This document shows, piece after piece, positions 31,574 through 39,758 of a stretch of 64,000 nt of DNA; positions within the stretch are counted from its first letter, which is position 1; each line of letters begins with the position of its first letter. The notes beneath the pieces are model-generated. The model did not search any database. It worked only from the letters and a program-made list of their open reading frames with translations, and was not told where the DNA came from. A program made the translations under genes and the position numbers. Source of the DNA: Tabrizicola_A aquatica (GTDB taxonomy: Bacteria; Pseudomonadota; Alphaproteobacteria; Rhodobacterales; Rhodobacteraceae); assembly GCA_965194375.1 (NCBI GenBank), contig CBDAEL010000004.1, one strand, 5' to 3'.

Positions 31574-33106
31574 ATGGATAACCTCCTGTCGATTATCACC
31601 TTCATCCCGGCGGTTGCCGCGCTGATCATGGCGCTGTTCCTGCGGGGCGATGACAAGGCCGCCGAGACCAACGCCAAGTGGCTGGCGCTTTTGGCCACCA
31701 TCGCGACCTTCCTTGTTTCGCTGTTCCTGTTGATCGGGTTTGATCCGGCCAACACCGACATGCAGTTCGTCGAGGAATATGCGTGGATTGCCGGGCTGAA
31801 CTACAAGATGGGCGTGGACGGCATTTCGATCCTCTTCGTGATGCTGACCACCTTCCTGATGCCTATCACCATCCTGTCGTGCTGGGGCGTTCAAACCCGC
31901 GTCAAGGAATACATGATCGCCTTCCTGATGCTGGAAACGCTGATGATCGGCGTGTTCTGCGCGCTGGATCTGGTCTTGTTCTACCTGTTCTTCGAGGCTG
32001 GCCTGATCCCGATGTTCCTGATCATCGGCATCTGGGGCGGGCAGAACCGCATCTATGCGGCGTTCAAGTTCTTCCTCTACACCTTCCTTGGTTCGGTTCT
32101 GATGCTGGTGGCCATGATCGCGATGTATTTCGCGGCGGGCACCACTGACATTCCGACGCTGATGGCCTTTGAGTTTTCCAGCGAACCGATGGCGGTGCTG
32201 GGCCTGACCATCGCAGGCGGGATGCAGACGCTGTTGTTCTTGGCCTTCTTCGCCTCGTTTGCGGTGAAGATGCCGATGTGGCCGGTGCACACTTGGCTGC
32301 CCGATGCCCACGTGCAGGCCCCGACGGCGGGCTCCGTCATTCTGGCCGCGGTGCTGTTGAAGATGGGGGGCTATGGCTTCCTGCGCTTTAGCTTGCCGAT
32401 GTTCCCGGTCGGGTCTTATGTGATGACCGATATGGTGTTCTGGATGTCGGCGATCGCCATCGTCTACACATCGCTTGTCGCCTTGGCCCAAGAGGACATG
32501 AAAAAGCTGATCGCCTATTCGTCGGTTGCCCATATGGGCTATGTGACGATGGGGATTTTCGCGGCCAACCAGCAGGGCGTGGATGGGGCGATCTTCCAGA
32601 TGATCAGCCACGGCTTTATCTCGGGCGCGCTCTTCCTCTGTGTTGGCGTGATCTATGACCGCATGCACACCCGCGATATTGACGCATATGGCGGCTTGGT
32701 GAACCGGATGCCCGCCTATGCGCTGGTCTTCCTGTTCTTCACCATGGCCAATGTGGGCCTTCCCGGCACAAGCGGGTTCGTCGGCGAATTCTTGGTCTTG
32801 ATGGGCATCTTCCAGGTCAACACCTGGGTTGCAGCCATCGCGACCTCTGGCGTGATCCTGTCAGCGGCCTATGCGCTTTATCTTTATCGCCGCGTCGCCC
32901 TTGGTGAGCTGGTGAAAGAGGCGCTGCGCACCATTCAGGACATGAGCCGCCGTGAGCGGGCGATTTTCGCGCCCTTGATCGTGATGACCCTGCTTCTGGG
33001 GGTCTACCCCGCACTTGTGACCGATATCATCGGGCCTTCGGTGGCCCAGCTTTTGACCGACTACCATGCAGCCCTGCCCGTTGTGGCAGAAGCCGCGACG
33101 CATTGA
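31574..33106 (+). CDS. nuoM: NADH-quinone oxidoreductase subunit M
   Basis: A 510-residue antiporter-like subunit (ND4) with about 14 transmembrane helices. YLFFEAGLIPMFLIIGIWGG near residue 137 carries the conserved glutamate, and KMPMWPVHTWLPDAHVQAPTAGS near residue 235 the lysine of the proton channel. It starts three bases after the nuoL stop. Length and motifs are normal. Confidence 0.96.
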   Translation: MDNLLSIITFIPAVAALIMALFLRGDDKAAETNAKWLALLATIATFLVSLFLLIGFDPANTDMQFVEEYAWIAGLNYKMGVDGISILFVMLTTFLMPITILSCWGVQTRVKEYMIAFLMLETLMIGVFCALDLVLFYLFFEAGLIPMFLIIGIWGGQNRIYAAFKFFLYTFLGSVLMLVAMIAMYFAAGTTDIPTLMAFEFSSEPMAVLGLTIAGGMQTLLFLAFFASFAVKMPMWPVHTWLPDAHVQAPTAGSVILAAVLLKMGGYGFLRFSLPMFPVGSYVMTDMVFWMSAIAIVYTSLVALAQEDMKKLIAYSSVAHMGYVTMGIFAANQQGVDGAIFQMISHGFISGALFLCVGVIYDRMHTRDIDAYGGLVNRMPAYALVFLFFTMANVGLPGTSGFVGEFLVLMGIFQVNTWVAAIATSGVILSAAYALYLYRRVALGELVKEALRTIQDMSRRERAIFAPLIVMTLLLGVYPALVTDIIGPSVAQLLTDYHAALPVVAEAATH

Positions 33107-33118
33107 AGGACCGATCCG

Positions 33119-34558
33119 ATGACTGGTGTTGATCTGCAGATCCTGTTGCCCGAGATCCTTCTTGCGCTTTACGCGCTGGCGGCACTGATGGTGGGGGTTT
33201 ACGGCAGCAAAGATAAGCTGACCCCGCTTTTGACTTGGGCGACAGCGGGCCTGTTCGTCGCGCTTGCGCTTCTGGTCGCCTTGCGCGGCGGCGAGGGGGC
33301 CTCGGCCTTTGGCGGCATGGTGGTGGATGATGCCTTTGCCCGCTTTGCCAAGGTCGTGATCCTGATCTCGGCCGCCGGGGTGCTGGTCATGTCGCAAGAC
33401 TACATGGCGCGGCGTGATTTGGCGCGGTTCGAATACCCGGTGCTGGTGACGCTGTCGGTGATCGGCATGATGATCATGGTCTCGGCCGGTGATCTCATGG
33501 CGCTGTACATGGGGCTGGAGCTGCAGTCGCTGTCGCTTTATGTCATGGCCGCGATGCGGCGTGACAGTGTAAAGTCGACCGAAGCCGGGTTGAAGTATTT
33601 CGTCCTTGGCGCGCTGTCGTCGGGTCTGTTGCTGTATGGTGCATCACTGGTCTACGGCTATGCTGGCACCACGCTCTTCGCGGGCATCGCCTCGACCCTG
33701 ACCGAAGGCGAGGCGCCCTTGGGCCTGCTGTTCGGCCTTGTGTTCCTGATCGCCGGCATGGCGTTCAAGGTCTCGGCCGCGCCCTTCCACATGTGGACAC
33801 CCGATGTCTATGAAGGCGCGCCGACGCCGGTGACGGCCTTCTTCGCAACCGCCCCCAAGGTGGCCGCCATGGCGCTGATCGCCCGCGTTGTGCATGACGC
33901 CTTTGGCAGCGTGCCCGACGATTGGAGCCAGGTTTTGGCCGCGCTGGCGGTGGTGTCGATGTTCCTTGGCGCTGTGGCTGCGATTGGCCAAAAGGACATC
34001 AAGCGCCTGATGGCCTATTCGTCCATCGCCCATATGGGCTATGCGCTGGTCGGTCTGGCTGCGGCCACCCCGCAGGGGGTGCAGGCCACGCTGATCTATA
34101 TGGCGATCTATGTCACCATGAACCTTGGCACCTTTGCCTTCATCCTGTCGATGGAGCGTGATGGCCGTCCGGTCACCGATATTGGCAGCCTCAACCAGTT
34201 CGCCCGCGCCGAGCCTTTGAAGGCCATGGCGATGCTCGTCTTGCTGTTCAGCCTTGCCGGTGTCCCGCCGATGCTGGGCTTTTTCGGCAAGTTCTATGTG
34301 CTGAAAGCGGCAGTGGATGCGGGGCTGGTGTGGCTGGCGATTGCCGGGGCTGTGGCCTCGGTCATCGGGGCGTTTTACTATCTGCGCATCGTTTACTTCA
34401 TGTATTTCGGTGCCGAGCAGGACCCGGTCGAAAGCCGCATGTCGCCGGTGCAGTGGCTGATGCTGGTGGGCGTGGCGGCGGCGATGCTGATCGGGGTGGT
34501 GAACCTCTTCGGCATTGAACCGATTGCGCTGCATGCCGCCGAGGCCCTTCTTGGATAA
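33119..34558 (+). CDS. nuoN: NADH-quinone oxidoreductase subunit N
   Basis: A 479-residue antiporter-like subunit (ND2) and the last core gene of the operon. LMALYMGLELQSLSLYVMAA near residue 126 and FKVSAAPFHMWTPDVYEGAPTPV near residue 219 are the channel motifs. The next gene, birA, starts within its end, so birA, coaX and rnj may be read through from the nuo transcript. Confidence 0.96.
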   Translation: MTGVDLQILLPEILLALYALAALMVGVYGSKDKLTPLLTWATAGLFVALALLVALRGGEGASAFGGMVVDDAFARFAKVVILISAAGVLVMSQDYMARRDLARFEYPVLVTLSVIGMMIMVSAGDLMALYMGLELQSLSLYVMAAMRRDSVKSTEAGLKYFVLGALSSGLLLYGASLVYGYAGTTLFAGIASTLTEGEAPLGLLFGLVFLIAGMAFKVSAAPFHMWTPDVYEGAPTPVTAFFATAPKVAAMALIARVVHDAFGSVPDDWSQVLAALAVVSMFLGAVAAIGQKDIKRLMAYSSIAHMGYALVGLAAATPQGVQATLIYMAIYVTMNLGTFAFILSMERDGRPVTDIGSLNQFARAEPLKAMAMLVLLFSLAGVPPMLGFFGKFYVLKAAVDAGLVWLAIAGAVASVIGAFYYLRIVYFMYFGAEQDPVESRMSPVQWLMLVGVAAAMLIGVVNLFGIEPIALHAAEALLG

Positions 34559-35303
34559 GGCCTGGCCTGAGGGCGTTCTAAGGTTTGTTCTGGACAGCGT
34601 GGGCAGCACAAATGCCCACGCGCTAAGTGAGGCCCCGGCGATGGCGGGGCCTGCTTGGTTTTTGGGGCTGGAACAGACGGCGGGGCGGGGCAGGCGGGCG
34701 CGGGCCTGGTCCAGTCCACCCGGCAATTTTCATGGCACGCTGTTGCTCTTTCCAAAGGAGCGCCCTGACCAAGTGGCGCTGCGCAGCTTTGCCGCCGCAC
34801 TGGCCTTGCGCGATGCCTTGGTGGCGGTGACTGGGTTGCCCGAGGCCTTCAGCCTGAAATGGCCGAATGATGTGCTTTTGAACGGGTCAAAGCTCGCCGG
34901 AATTCTTCTTGAGGCGACAAGTGCTGGCACCGGTGTCCAAGCGCTGGCGATTGGGATTGGGGTCAATCTGATGGCCCATCCCGACCAAAGCGTGATGGAG
35001 GAGGGCGCTTTGCCTGCGGTGTCCTTGCTGTCGGAAACCGGCTTGCGTGTTGCGCCGGAGGCGTTCTTGGCCGCCTTGGCTCCGGCCTATGCCCGCTGGG
35101 AGGCCGTGTTCACCGCCCAAGGCTTTGCCCCCTTGCGCGCCGCATGGTTGACCCATGCGGCCAAGCTTGGCGAGACGATCCGGGCGCGCACTGGAAAAGA
35201 CACCCATCACGGGGTGTTTGACACGATTGATTCACAAGGCAACCTTATCCTCATGACGGCCACGGGACGGCTGGAAATCCCGGCGGCTGAGGTGTTCTTC
35301 TGA
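34533..35303 (+). CDS. birA: Biotin--[acetyl-CoA-carboxylase] ligase, single-domain type
   Basis: A 256-residue cytoplasmic enzyme that activates biotin as biotinyl-AMP and joins it to the carboxyl carrier protein. EQTAGRGRRARAWSSPPGN near residue 47 is the biotinyl-AMP loop, and LKWPNDVLLNGSKLAGIL near 110 is the catalytic core. The DNA-binding domain of E. coli BirA is absent. The start is uncertain: ATG 34533 lies inside nuoN and no good ribosome site is seen, so coupling to nuoN translation is likely. A TTG at 34515 is an alternative. Confidence 0.9.
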   Translation: MPPRPFLDKAWPEGVLRFVLDSVGSTNAHALSEAPAMAGPAWFLGLEQTAGRGRRARAWSSPPGNFHGTLLLFPKERPDQVALRSFAAALALRDALVAVTGLPEAFSLKWPNDVLLNGSKLAGILLEATSAGTGVQALAIGIGVNLMAHPDQSVMEEGALPAVSLLSETGLRVAPEAFLAALAPAYARWEAVFTAQGFAPLRAAWLTHAAKLGETIRARTGKDTHHGVFDTIDSQGNLILMTATGRLEIPAAEVFF

Positions 35304-35314
35304 AAGGACGCGCC

Positions 35315-36088
35315 ATGCTTTTGGCCATTGATTGCGGCAACACCAACACGGTGTTCTCCATCTGGAACGGCACCGGCTTTGTCGCCACCTGGCGCATCGC
35401 CACCGACCACAAGCGCACGGCGGATGAGTATTTCGTCTGGCTCTCCAGCCTCATGGCACTGACCAAGACCGAAGCCAGCATTACCGAGGCGATCATCAGC
35501 AGCACCGTGCCGCGCGTGGTGTTTAACTTGCGGGTGCTCTGCGACCGCTATTTCGGCTGCCGCCCCTTGGTGGTTGGCAAGCCCGAATGTCAGCTTCCTG
35601 TAGCGCCGCGTGTTGATCAAGGCACGACGGTGGGTCCGGACCGGCTGGTCAACACGGTGGCGGGGTTTGACCGCCATGGCGGCAACCTGATTGTGGTGGA
35701 TTTCGGCACCGCAACCACGTTTGACGTGGTCGACCATGACGGCGCCTATGTCGGCGGGGTCATCGCCCCCGGCGTCAACCTCTCGCTCGAAGCGCTGCAT
35801 ATGGCCGCGGCGGCGCTGCCGCATGTCGATGTGACCAAACCGACCCGGGCCATTGGCACGAATACGGTGGCCTGCATGCAGTCGGGCGTGTATTGGGGCT
35901 ATATTGGGTTGGTCGAAGGAATCGTCCGCGAAGTGCGGCGGGAACGTGCGGCCCCGATGAAGGTGATTGCAACTGGCGGTCTGGCCAGCTTGTTTGCCCA
36001 AGGAACAGAACTATTTGATGCGATTGAGGATGATCTGACCATGCATGGCCTCGTCCTCATCAACGCCTACAACAAGGAAACCGTATGA
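35315..36088 (+). CDS. coaX: Type III pantothenate kinase
   Basis: A 257-residue CoaX enzyme that phosphorylates pantothenate in the first committed step of coenzyme A synthesis. DCGNTNTVFSIW (residues 6-17) is the phosphate loop, GPDRLVN near residue 107 and DFGTATTFDVV near 129 are further ASKHA-fold motifs. AAAGGACGC precedes the ATG. It lies 11 bases after birA and overlaps rnj by four bases (ATGA). Confidence 0.94.
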   Translation: MLLAIDCGNTNTVFSIWNGTGFVATWRIATDHKRTADEYFVWLSSLMALTKTEASITEAIISSTVPRVVFNLRVLCDRYFGCRPLVVGKPECQLPVAPRVDQGTTVGPDRLVNTVAGFDRHGGNLIVVDFGTATTFDVVDHDGAYVGGVIAPGVNLSLEALHMAAAALPHVDVTKPTRAIGTNTVACMQSGVYWGYIGLVEGIVREVRRERAAPMKVIATGGLASLFAQGTELFDAIEDDLTMHGLVLINAYNKETV

Positions 36089-37761
36089 GCGGCGAACGCC
36101 TGATCTATCTTCCCCTTGGGGGTGCCGGTGAAATCGGCATGAATGCCTATGTCTACGGCTATGGCAAACCGGGGAAAGAGCGGCTGATGCTGGTCGATGT
36201 GGGGGTTGCCTTCCCGGATATGGACAGCAGCCCCGGCGTCGATCTGATTTTGCCCGATCTGTCGTGGTTGGTGGAAAATCTTGACCGGCTGGATGGCATC
36301 GTGATCACCCATGCCCATGAGGACCACATCGGCGCCTTGGGGCATCTGTGGCCGCTTCTGAAAAAGCCGGTCTATGCCCGCAAGTTCACCGCCAGCATTG
36401 GCCGGTTGAAGTTTGAAGAGGCCGGGCTGCCGCTCGATGCCATTCACACCCTTGAGGCGCGGCCTGCTGCGGTGGAAATCGGCCCCTTCACAGTGCAATT
36501 CCTGCCGATGCCGCATTCGATTCCCGAAAGCTCGGGCCTGATCATCGACAGCCCGGCGGGTCGTATCCTGCACACCGGTGACTTCAAACGCGATCCGTCG
36601 CCGATTGTTGGCGAGGGGTGGGATGATGCAATGCTTGAGGCCGTGGCGGCCGAGACGCCCGTCAAGGCGATGATGTGCGACAGCACCAACGTGTTCTCGC
36701 TCAACCCCGGCCGGTCTGAGGCAAGCTTGGCCGAACCCTTGACCGAGTTGATCCGGGGCGCGAGCGGTATGGTCGTGGCGACCACCTTCGCCTCGAACGT
36801 GGCCCGCCTGAAAACCCTGGCCGAAGCGGCACGGGCGGCGGATCGGTCGATCTGCGTCTTGGGTCGGGCGATGAAGCGGATGGTGTCGGTCGCCGAGGAA
36901 ACCCGGGTGTTGACCGGTTTTCCGCGCGTGGTCAGCCCGGAAGAGGCGTTGGAAATCCCGCGCCGCAACCTGATGCTGTTGGTCACCGGCAGCCAAGGCG
37001 AACGCCGCGCCGCCAGCGCGGCCCTCAGCCGGGGCAAATACCTTGGCTTTGAGATGAAGCAGGGCGACACGTTCCTGTTTTCGTCCAAAACCATTCCGGG
37101 TAATGAGCGTGGCGTCTACAAGCTGATGAACGCCTATTCCGAAATGGGCGTGAATGTTGTCGATGACAACAACGGAAAATACCATGTCTCGGGCCATGCC
37201 AACCGCCCCGATCTGGAACACATCCACCGCATCTTCCTGCCCGATATGCTGGTGCCAATGCACGGCGAACACCGCCATTTGCGCGAACATGTCCGCATCG
37301 CGCATGAGGCGGGGATTGCCGGGATCGTGGCGACCAACGGCATGATGGTGGACCTGACGGGCGATGTTCCCAAAGTGGTGCAGCATATCGAAGCGGGCCG
37401 CGTCTATCTGGATGGCACGGCGCAGATTAGTTCGATGGATGGGGTGGTGCGTGACCGCATCCGTCTCGCTCTGAACGGGTTGGTCATGGTGACGATCATT
37501 CTGGACGAGCAGAATGAGCCCTTGGGTGAGGCTTGGGTGGAACTGATGGGCTTGCCCGCCACCGGTTTGGGTGAGCGTCCGTTGACCGAAACCTTGGAAG
37601 CCGAGTTGACCGAGTTTCTGGAACGCGCCTCTGGCAAGATCATCTCCGACGATGACAAGCTTGACGAGGCGCTGAAGCGCATCGTGCGGCAGGTGGCGAT
37701 GGAAGAGATCGGCAAAAAGCCCGAGGTTCGAGTGGTCATCAGCCGACTGACGGCAGAGTGA
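36085..37761 (+). CDS. rnj: Ribonuclease J
   Basis: A 558-residue metallo-beta-lactamase/beta-CASP RNase with 5'-3' exonuclease and endonuclease activity, used in mRNA decay and rRNA 5' end maturation in alphaproteobacteria. The zinc motif THAHEDHIGAL lies near residue 75, LHTGDFKRDPSP near 166, and the C-terminal HGEHRHLREHVRIA near 393. AGEIGMNAYVYGYG at the N-terminus is typical. It ends in a strong terminator and is the last gene of the nuo-birA-coaX-rnj run. Confidence 0.95.
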   Translation: MSGERLIYLPLGGAGEIGMNAYVYGYGKPGKERLMLVDVGVAFPDMDSSPGVDLILPDLSWLVENLDRLDGIVITHAHEDHIGALGHLWPLLKKPVYARKFTASIGRLKFEEAGLPLDAIHTLEARPAAVEIGPFTVQFLPMPHSIPESSGLIIDSPAGRILHTGDFKRDPSPIVGEGWDDAMLEAVAAETPVKAMMCDSTNVFSLNPGRSEASLAEPLTELIRGASGMVVATTFASNVARLKTLAEAARAADRSICVLGRAMKRMVSVAEETRVLTGFPRVVSPEEALEIPRRNLMLLVTGSQGERRAASAALSRGKYLGFEMKQGDTFLFSSKTIPGNERGVYKLMNAYSEMGVNVVDDNNGKYHVSGHANRPDLEHIHRIFLPDMLVPMHGEHRHLREHVRIAHEAGIAGIVATNGMMVDLTGDVPKVVQHIEAGRVYLDGTAQISSMDGVVRDRIRLALNGLVMVTIILDEQNEPLGEAWVELMGLPATGLGERPLTETLEAELTEFLERASGKIISDDDKLDEALKRIVRQVAMEEIGKKPEVRVVISRLTAE

Positions 37762-37784
37762 CCCAACCAGAGGTCGAAAATCAG

Positions 37785-37813
37785 AAGGCCCCGCGATCAA
37801 CGCGGGGCCTTTT
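37785..37813 (+). terminator. Rho-independent terminator after rnj
   Basis: AAGGCCCCGCG (37785-37795) pairs with CGCGGGGCCTT (37801-37811) around a 5-base loop, followed by TT. It is 24 bases past the rnj stop and lies between convergent genes, so it may act in both directions. Confidence 0.88.
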
Positions 37814-37855
37814 GATTTTGAAAGATCCGTTACCGCTGATCGACTAAGAGTCAGA

Positions 37856-39586
37856 TCATGCGTCAGCGGTGGTTTCGCGGGCGTCTTCAGCAAGCGCTTC
37901 GGCGGCCATGTCTTCGGCCGACTGCGGTTTCAAAGCAAAGCTGCGCAAGATGAAATCCGGCACATGATCGCCCATACCGATCACGCGGTTATGGTCCTCA
38001 CGCGGAGCACGATCACGCCGGTCTTCGCGCCGCGGATCGCGGCGGTCTTCCCGGGGGCGCTCTTCGCGAGGGCGATCGTCACGCGGGCGATCTTCGCGCG
38101 GGCGCTCATCGCGGGCACGGTCGTCGCGGGGGCGATCCTCACGCGGACGATCTTCCCGCGGCCGATCTTCCCGCGGACGGTCGTCGCGGCGGCGGTCGTC
38201 ACGACGACGATCCTCGCCGCGATCACGGCTGCGTTCGGGGCGGGATGCGGTGGATTGCTCGGGCTCGGCCATGACGGCAACTTCGATCACGGGCTGGGCG
38301 GCCACGGGCTCCAGCGAGGCGACCTCGGTGTGCGGCTTCACCGGCCGGTCGCGCCGGTCAGTGTTGCGGTCGCGGCTGCGCGGACCGCGCGTTTCATCGC
38401 GCGGGCGGTCGGGCCGGTCTGACAGCCCCTCCAGCGCGCCCTCTGGCACCTCGCCGCGCGGGATTTCCTGTTTCACCAAAGCCTCGATGGCAGCCAGATA
38501 CTTGGCATCCGAAGGCACGCAGATCGAATAGGCTTTGCCCAAACGTCCAGCGCGGCCGGTGCGGCCGATGCGGTGGACGTAATCCTCGGGGTGCGAGGGC
38601 ATGTCAAAGTTGAAGACATGGCTGACCGAAGGCACATCCAGCCCGCGCGCGGCCACGTCTGAGGCGATTAGCAGCTGCAACTTGCCATCGCGGAACTGTT
38701 CCAGCGTGCGGGTGCGCATGCTTTGGTCCAGATCGCCATGAATCGGGGCCGCGTCAAAGCCGTGCGACTTCAACGACTTGGCCACCACATCCACATCCAT
38801 CTTGCGGTTGCAGAAGATGATGGCGTTGGTGCAAGACTCACCTTCAGCCTTGATCAGCGCGCGCAGGACGGCGCGCTTTTCGGTAAAGCTGCGGTCTTTG
38901 CGGCTGGGCGTGAACTGAATCAGCTTTTGGTCGATCGTGGTCGAGGTGGTGGCTTGGCGCGCCACTTCGATTTTCACAGCTGCCGACAGGAAGGTATTGG
39001 TGATCCGCTCAATCTCGGGCGCCATGGTGGCCGAGTAAAAGAAGGTCTGCCGCGTAAAGGGCGTCAGCGAGAAGATGCGTTCGATATCAGGGATAAAGCC
39101 CATGTCGAGCATCCGGTCGGCCTCGTCGACCACCATGATCTGGACGCCCGTCAAAAGCAGCTTGCCGCGTTCGAAATGGTCCAAAAGACGGCCGGGCGTT
39201 GCGATCAGGACGTCAACGCCCCGGTCGATCAGCTTGTCCTGCTCGCCAAAGGACACGCCGCCAATCAGCAAAGCCTTGGTCAGCTTGGTATGCTTGGCAT
39301 AGATGTCAAAGTTTTCCGCCACCTGTGCCGCGAGTTCACGCGTCGGAGCCAGCACAAGGCTGCGCGGCATCCGGGCGCGGGCGCGGCCCTGACCCAGAAG
39401 CGTGATCATCGGCAGGGTAAAGCTCGCGGTTTTTCCGGTGCCGGTCTGGGCGATGCCCAAAACATCCTTGCCCTGCAGGGCGTGCGGAATGGCCTGAGCC
39501 TGAATGGGGGTGGGTGTTTCGTATCCGGCTTCGGCAACAGCCTGCAGCACGCGCGGATCCAGCGCAAGGTCAGAGAATTTGGTCAT
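37856..39586 (-). CDS. rhlE: DEAD-box RNA helicase, RhlE type, with Arg/Asp-rich tail
   Basis: A 576-residue ATP-dependent RNA helicase. The Q motif region is TPTPIQAQAIP near residue 25, motif I AQTGTGKT near 45, motif II VVDEADRMLDMGF near 155, motif III SAT near 187 and motif VI HRIGRTGRAG near 330. From about residue 395 the tail is a low-complexity array of RDDRPRED-like units, likely to bind RNA and help condensate formation. The ATG at 39586 matches the family N-terminus TKFSDLALDP. It may work with RNase J or RNase E in cold-linked RNA turnover. That role is inference. Confidence 0.92.
   Translation of the reverse strand: MTKFSDLALDPRVLQAVAEAGYETPTPIQAQAIPHALQGKDVLGIAQTGTGKTASFTLPMITLLGQGRARARMPRSLVLAPTRELAAQVAENFDIYAKHTKLTKALLIGGVSFGEQDKLIDRGVDVLIATPGRLLDHFERGKLLLTGVQIMVVDEADRMLDMGFIPDIERIFSLTPFTRQTFFYSATMAPEIERITNTFLSAAVKIEVARQATTSTTIDQKLIQFTPSRKDRSFTEKRAVLRALIKAEGESCTNAIIFCNRKMDVDVVAKSLKSHGFDAAPIHGDLDQSMRTRTLEQFRDGKLQLLIASDVAARGLDVPSVSHVFNFDMPSHPEDYVHRIGRTGRAGRLGKAYSICVPSDAKYLAAIEALVKQEIPRGEVPEGALEGLSDRPDRPRDETRGPRSRDRNTDRRDRPVKPHTEVASLEPVAAQPVIEVAVMAEPEQSTASRPERSRDRGEDRRRDDRRRDDRPREDRPREDRPREDRPRDDRARDERPREDRPRDDRPREERPREDRRDPRREDRRDRAPREDHNRVIGMGDHVPDFILRSFALKPQSAEDMAAEALAEDARETTADA
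38000..38235 (-). repeat. Low-complexity repeats encoding the helicase tail
   Basis: Degenerate short repeats of the form CGCGGGCGATCTTCGCG encode the repeated Arg-Asp-Asp-Arg-Pro-Arg-Glu units of the RhlE tail. They are coding low-complexity DNA and not a CRISPR array: units are short, unspaced and in frame. Confidence 0.8.
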
Positions 39587-39758
39587 TAGCGTCCTGAAAC
39601 TGCGGGATCGGCCCGCAAGGGAAAGTAGGGGACGCATCTTTCCGGGCGTCCCGGCGTCGTAGGGTCAAGCCCCGTGAGTGGCGGATACTGGAAAACCACC
39701 TCGCGGTCAAGCAAAGCAACGGAGGCAGGGCAGGATAGGGCGCAGGACGGTACGGAGG

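Noticed and set aside
29597..32668. A minus-strand open frame of over 1000 codons opposite nuoL and nuoM
   Set aside because: It is antisense to two well-conserved genes and its product is rich in His, Arg, Gln and Gly with no recognisable domain, as expected from GC-biased codons read backwards.
33388..33398. A CATGTCGCAA copy in nuoN as a regulator site
   Set aside because: It lies in conserved coding sequence (Met-Ser-Gln) and is best explained by codon choice. It also warns that this 10-mer alone is weak evidence.
38000..38235. Short repeated units resembling a CRISPR array
   Set aside because: Units are degenerate, in frame and without unique spacers. They encode the Arg/Asp-rich helicase tail and no cas gene is nearby.
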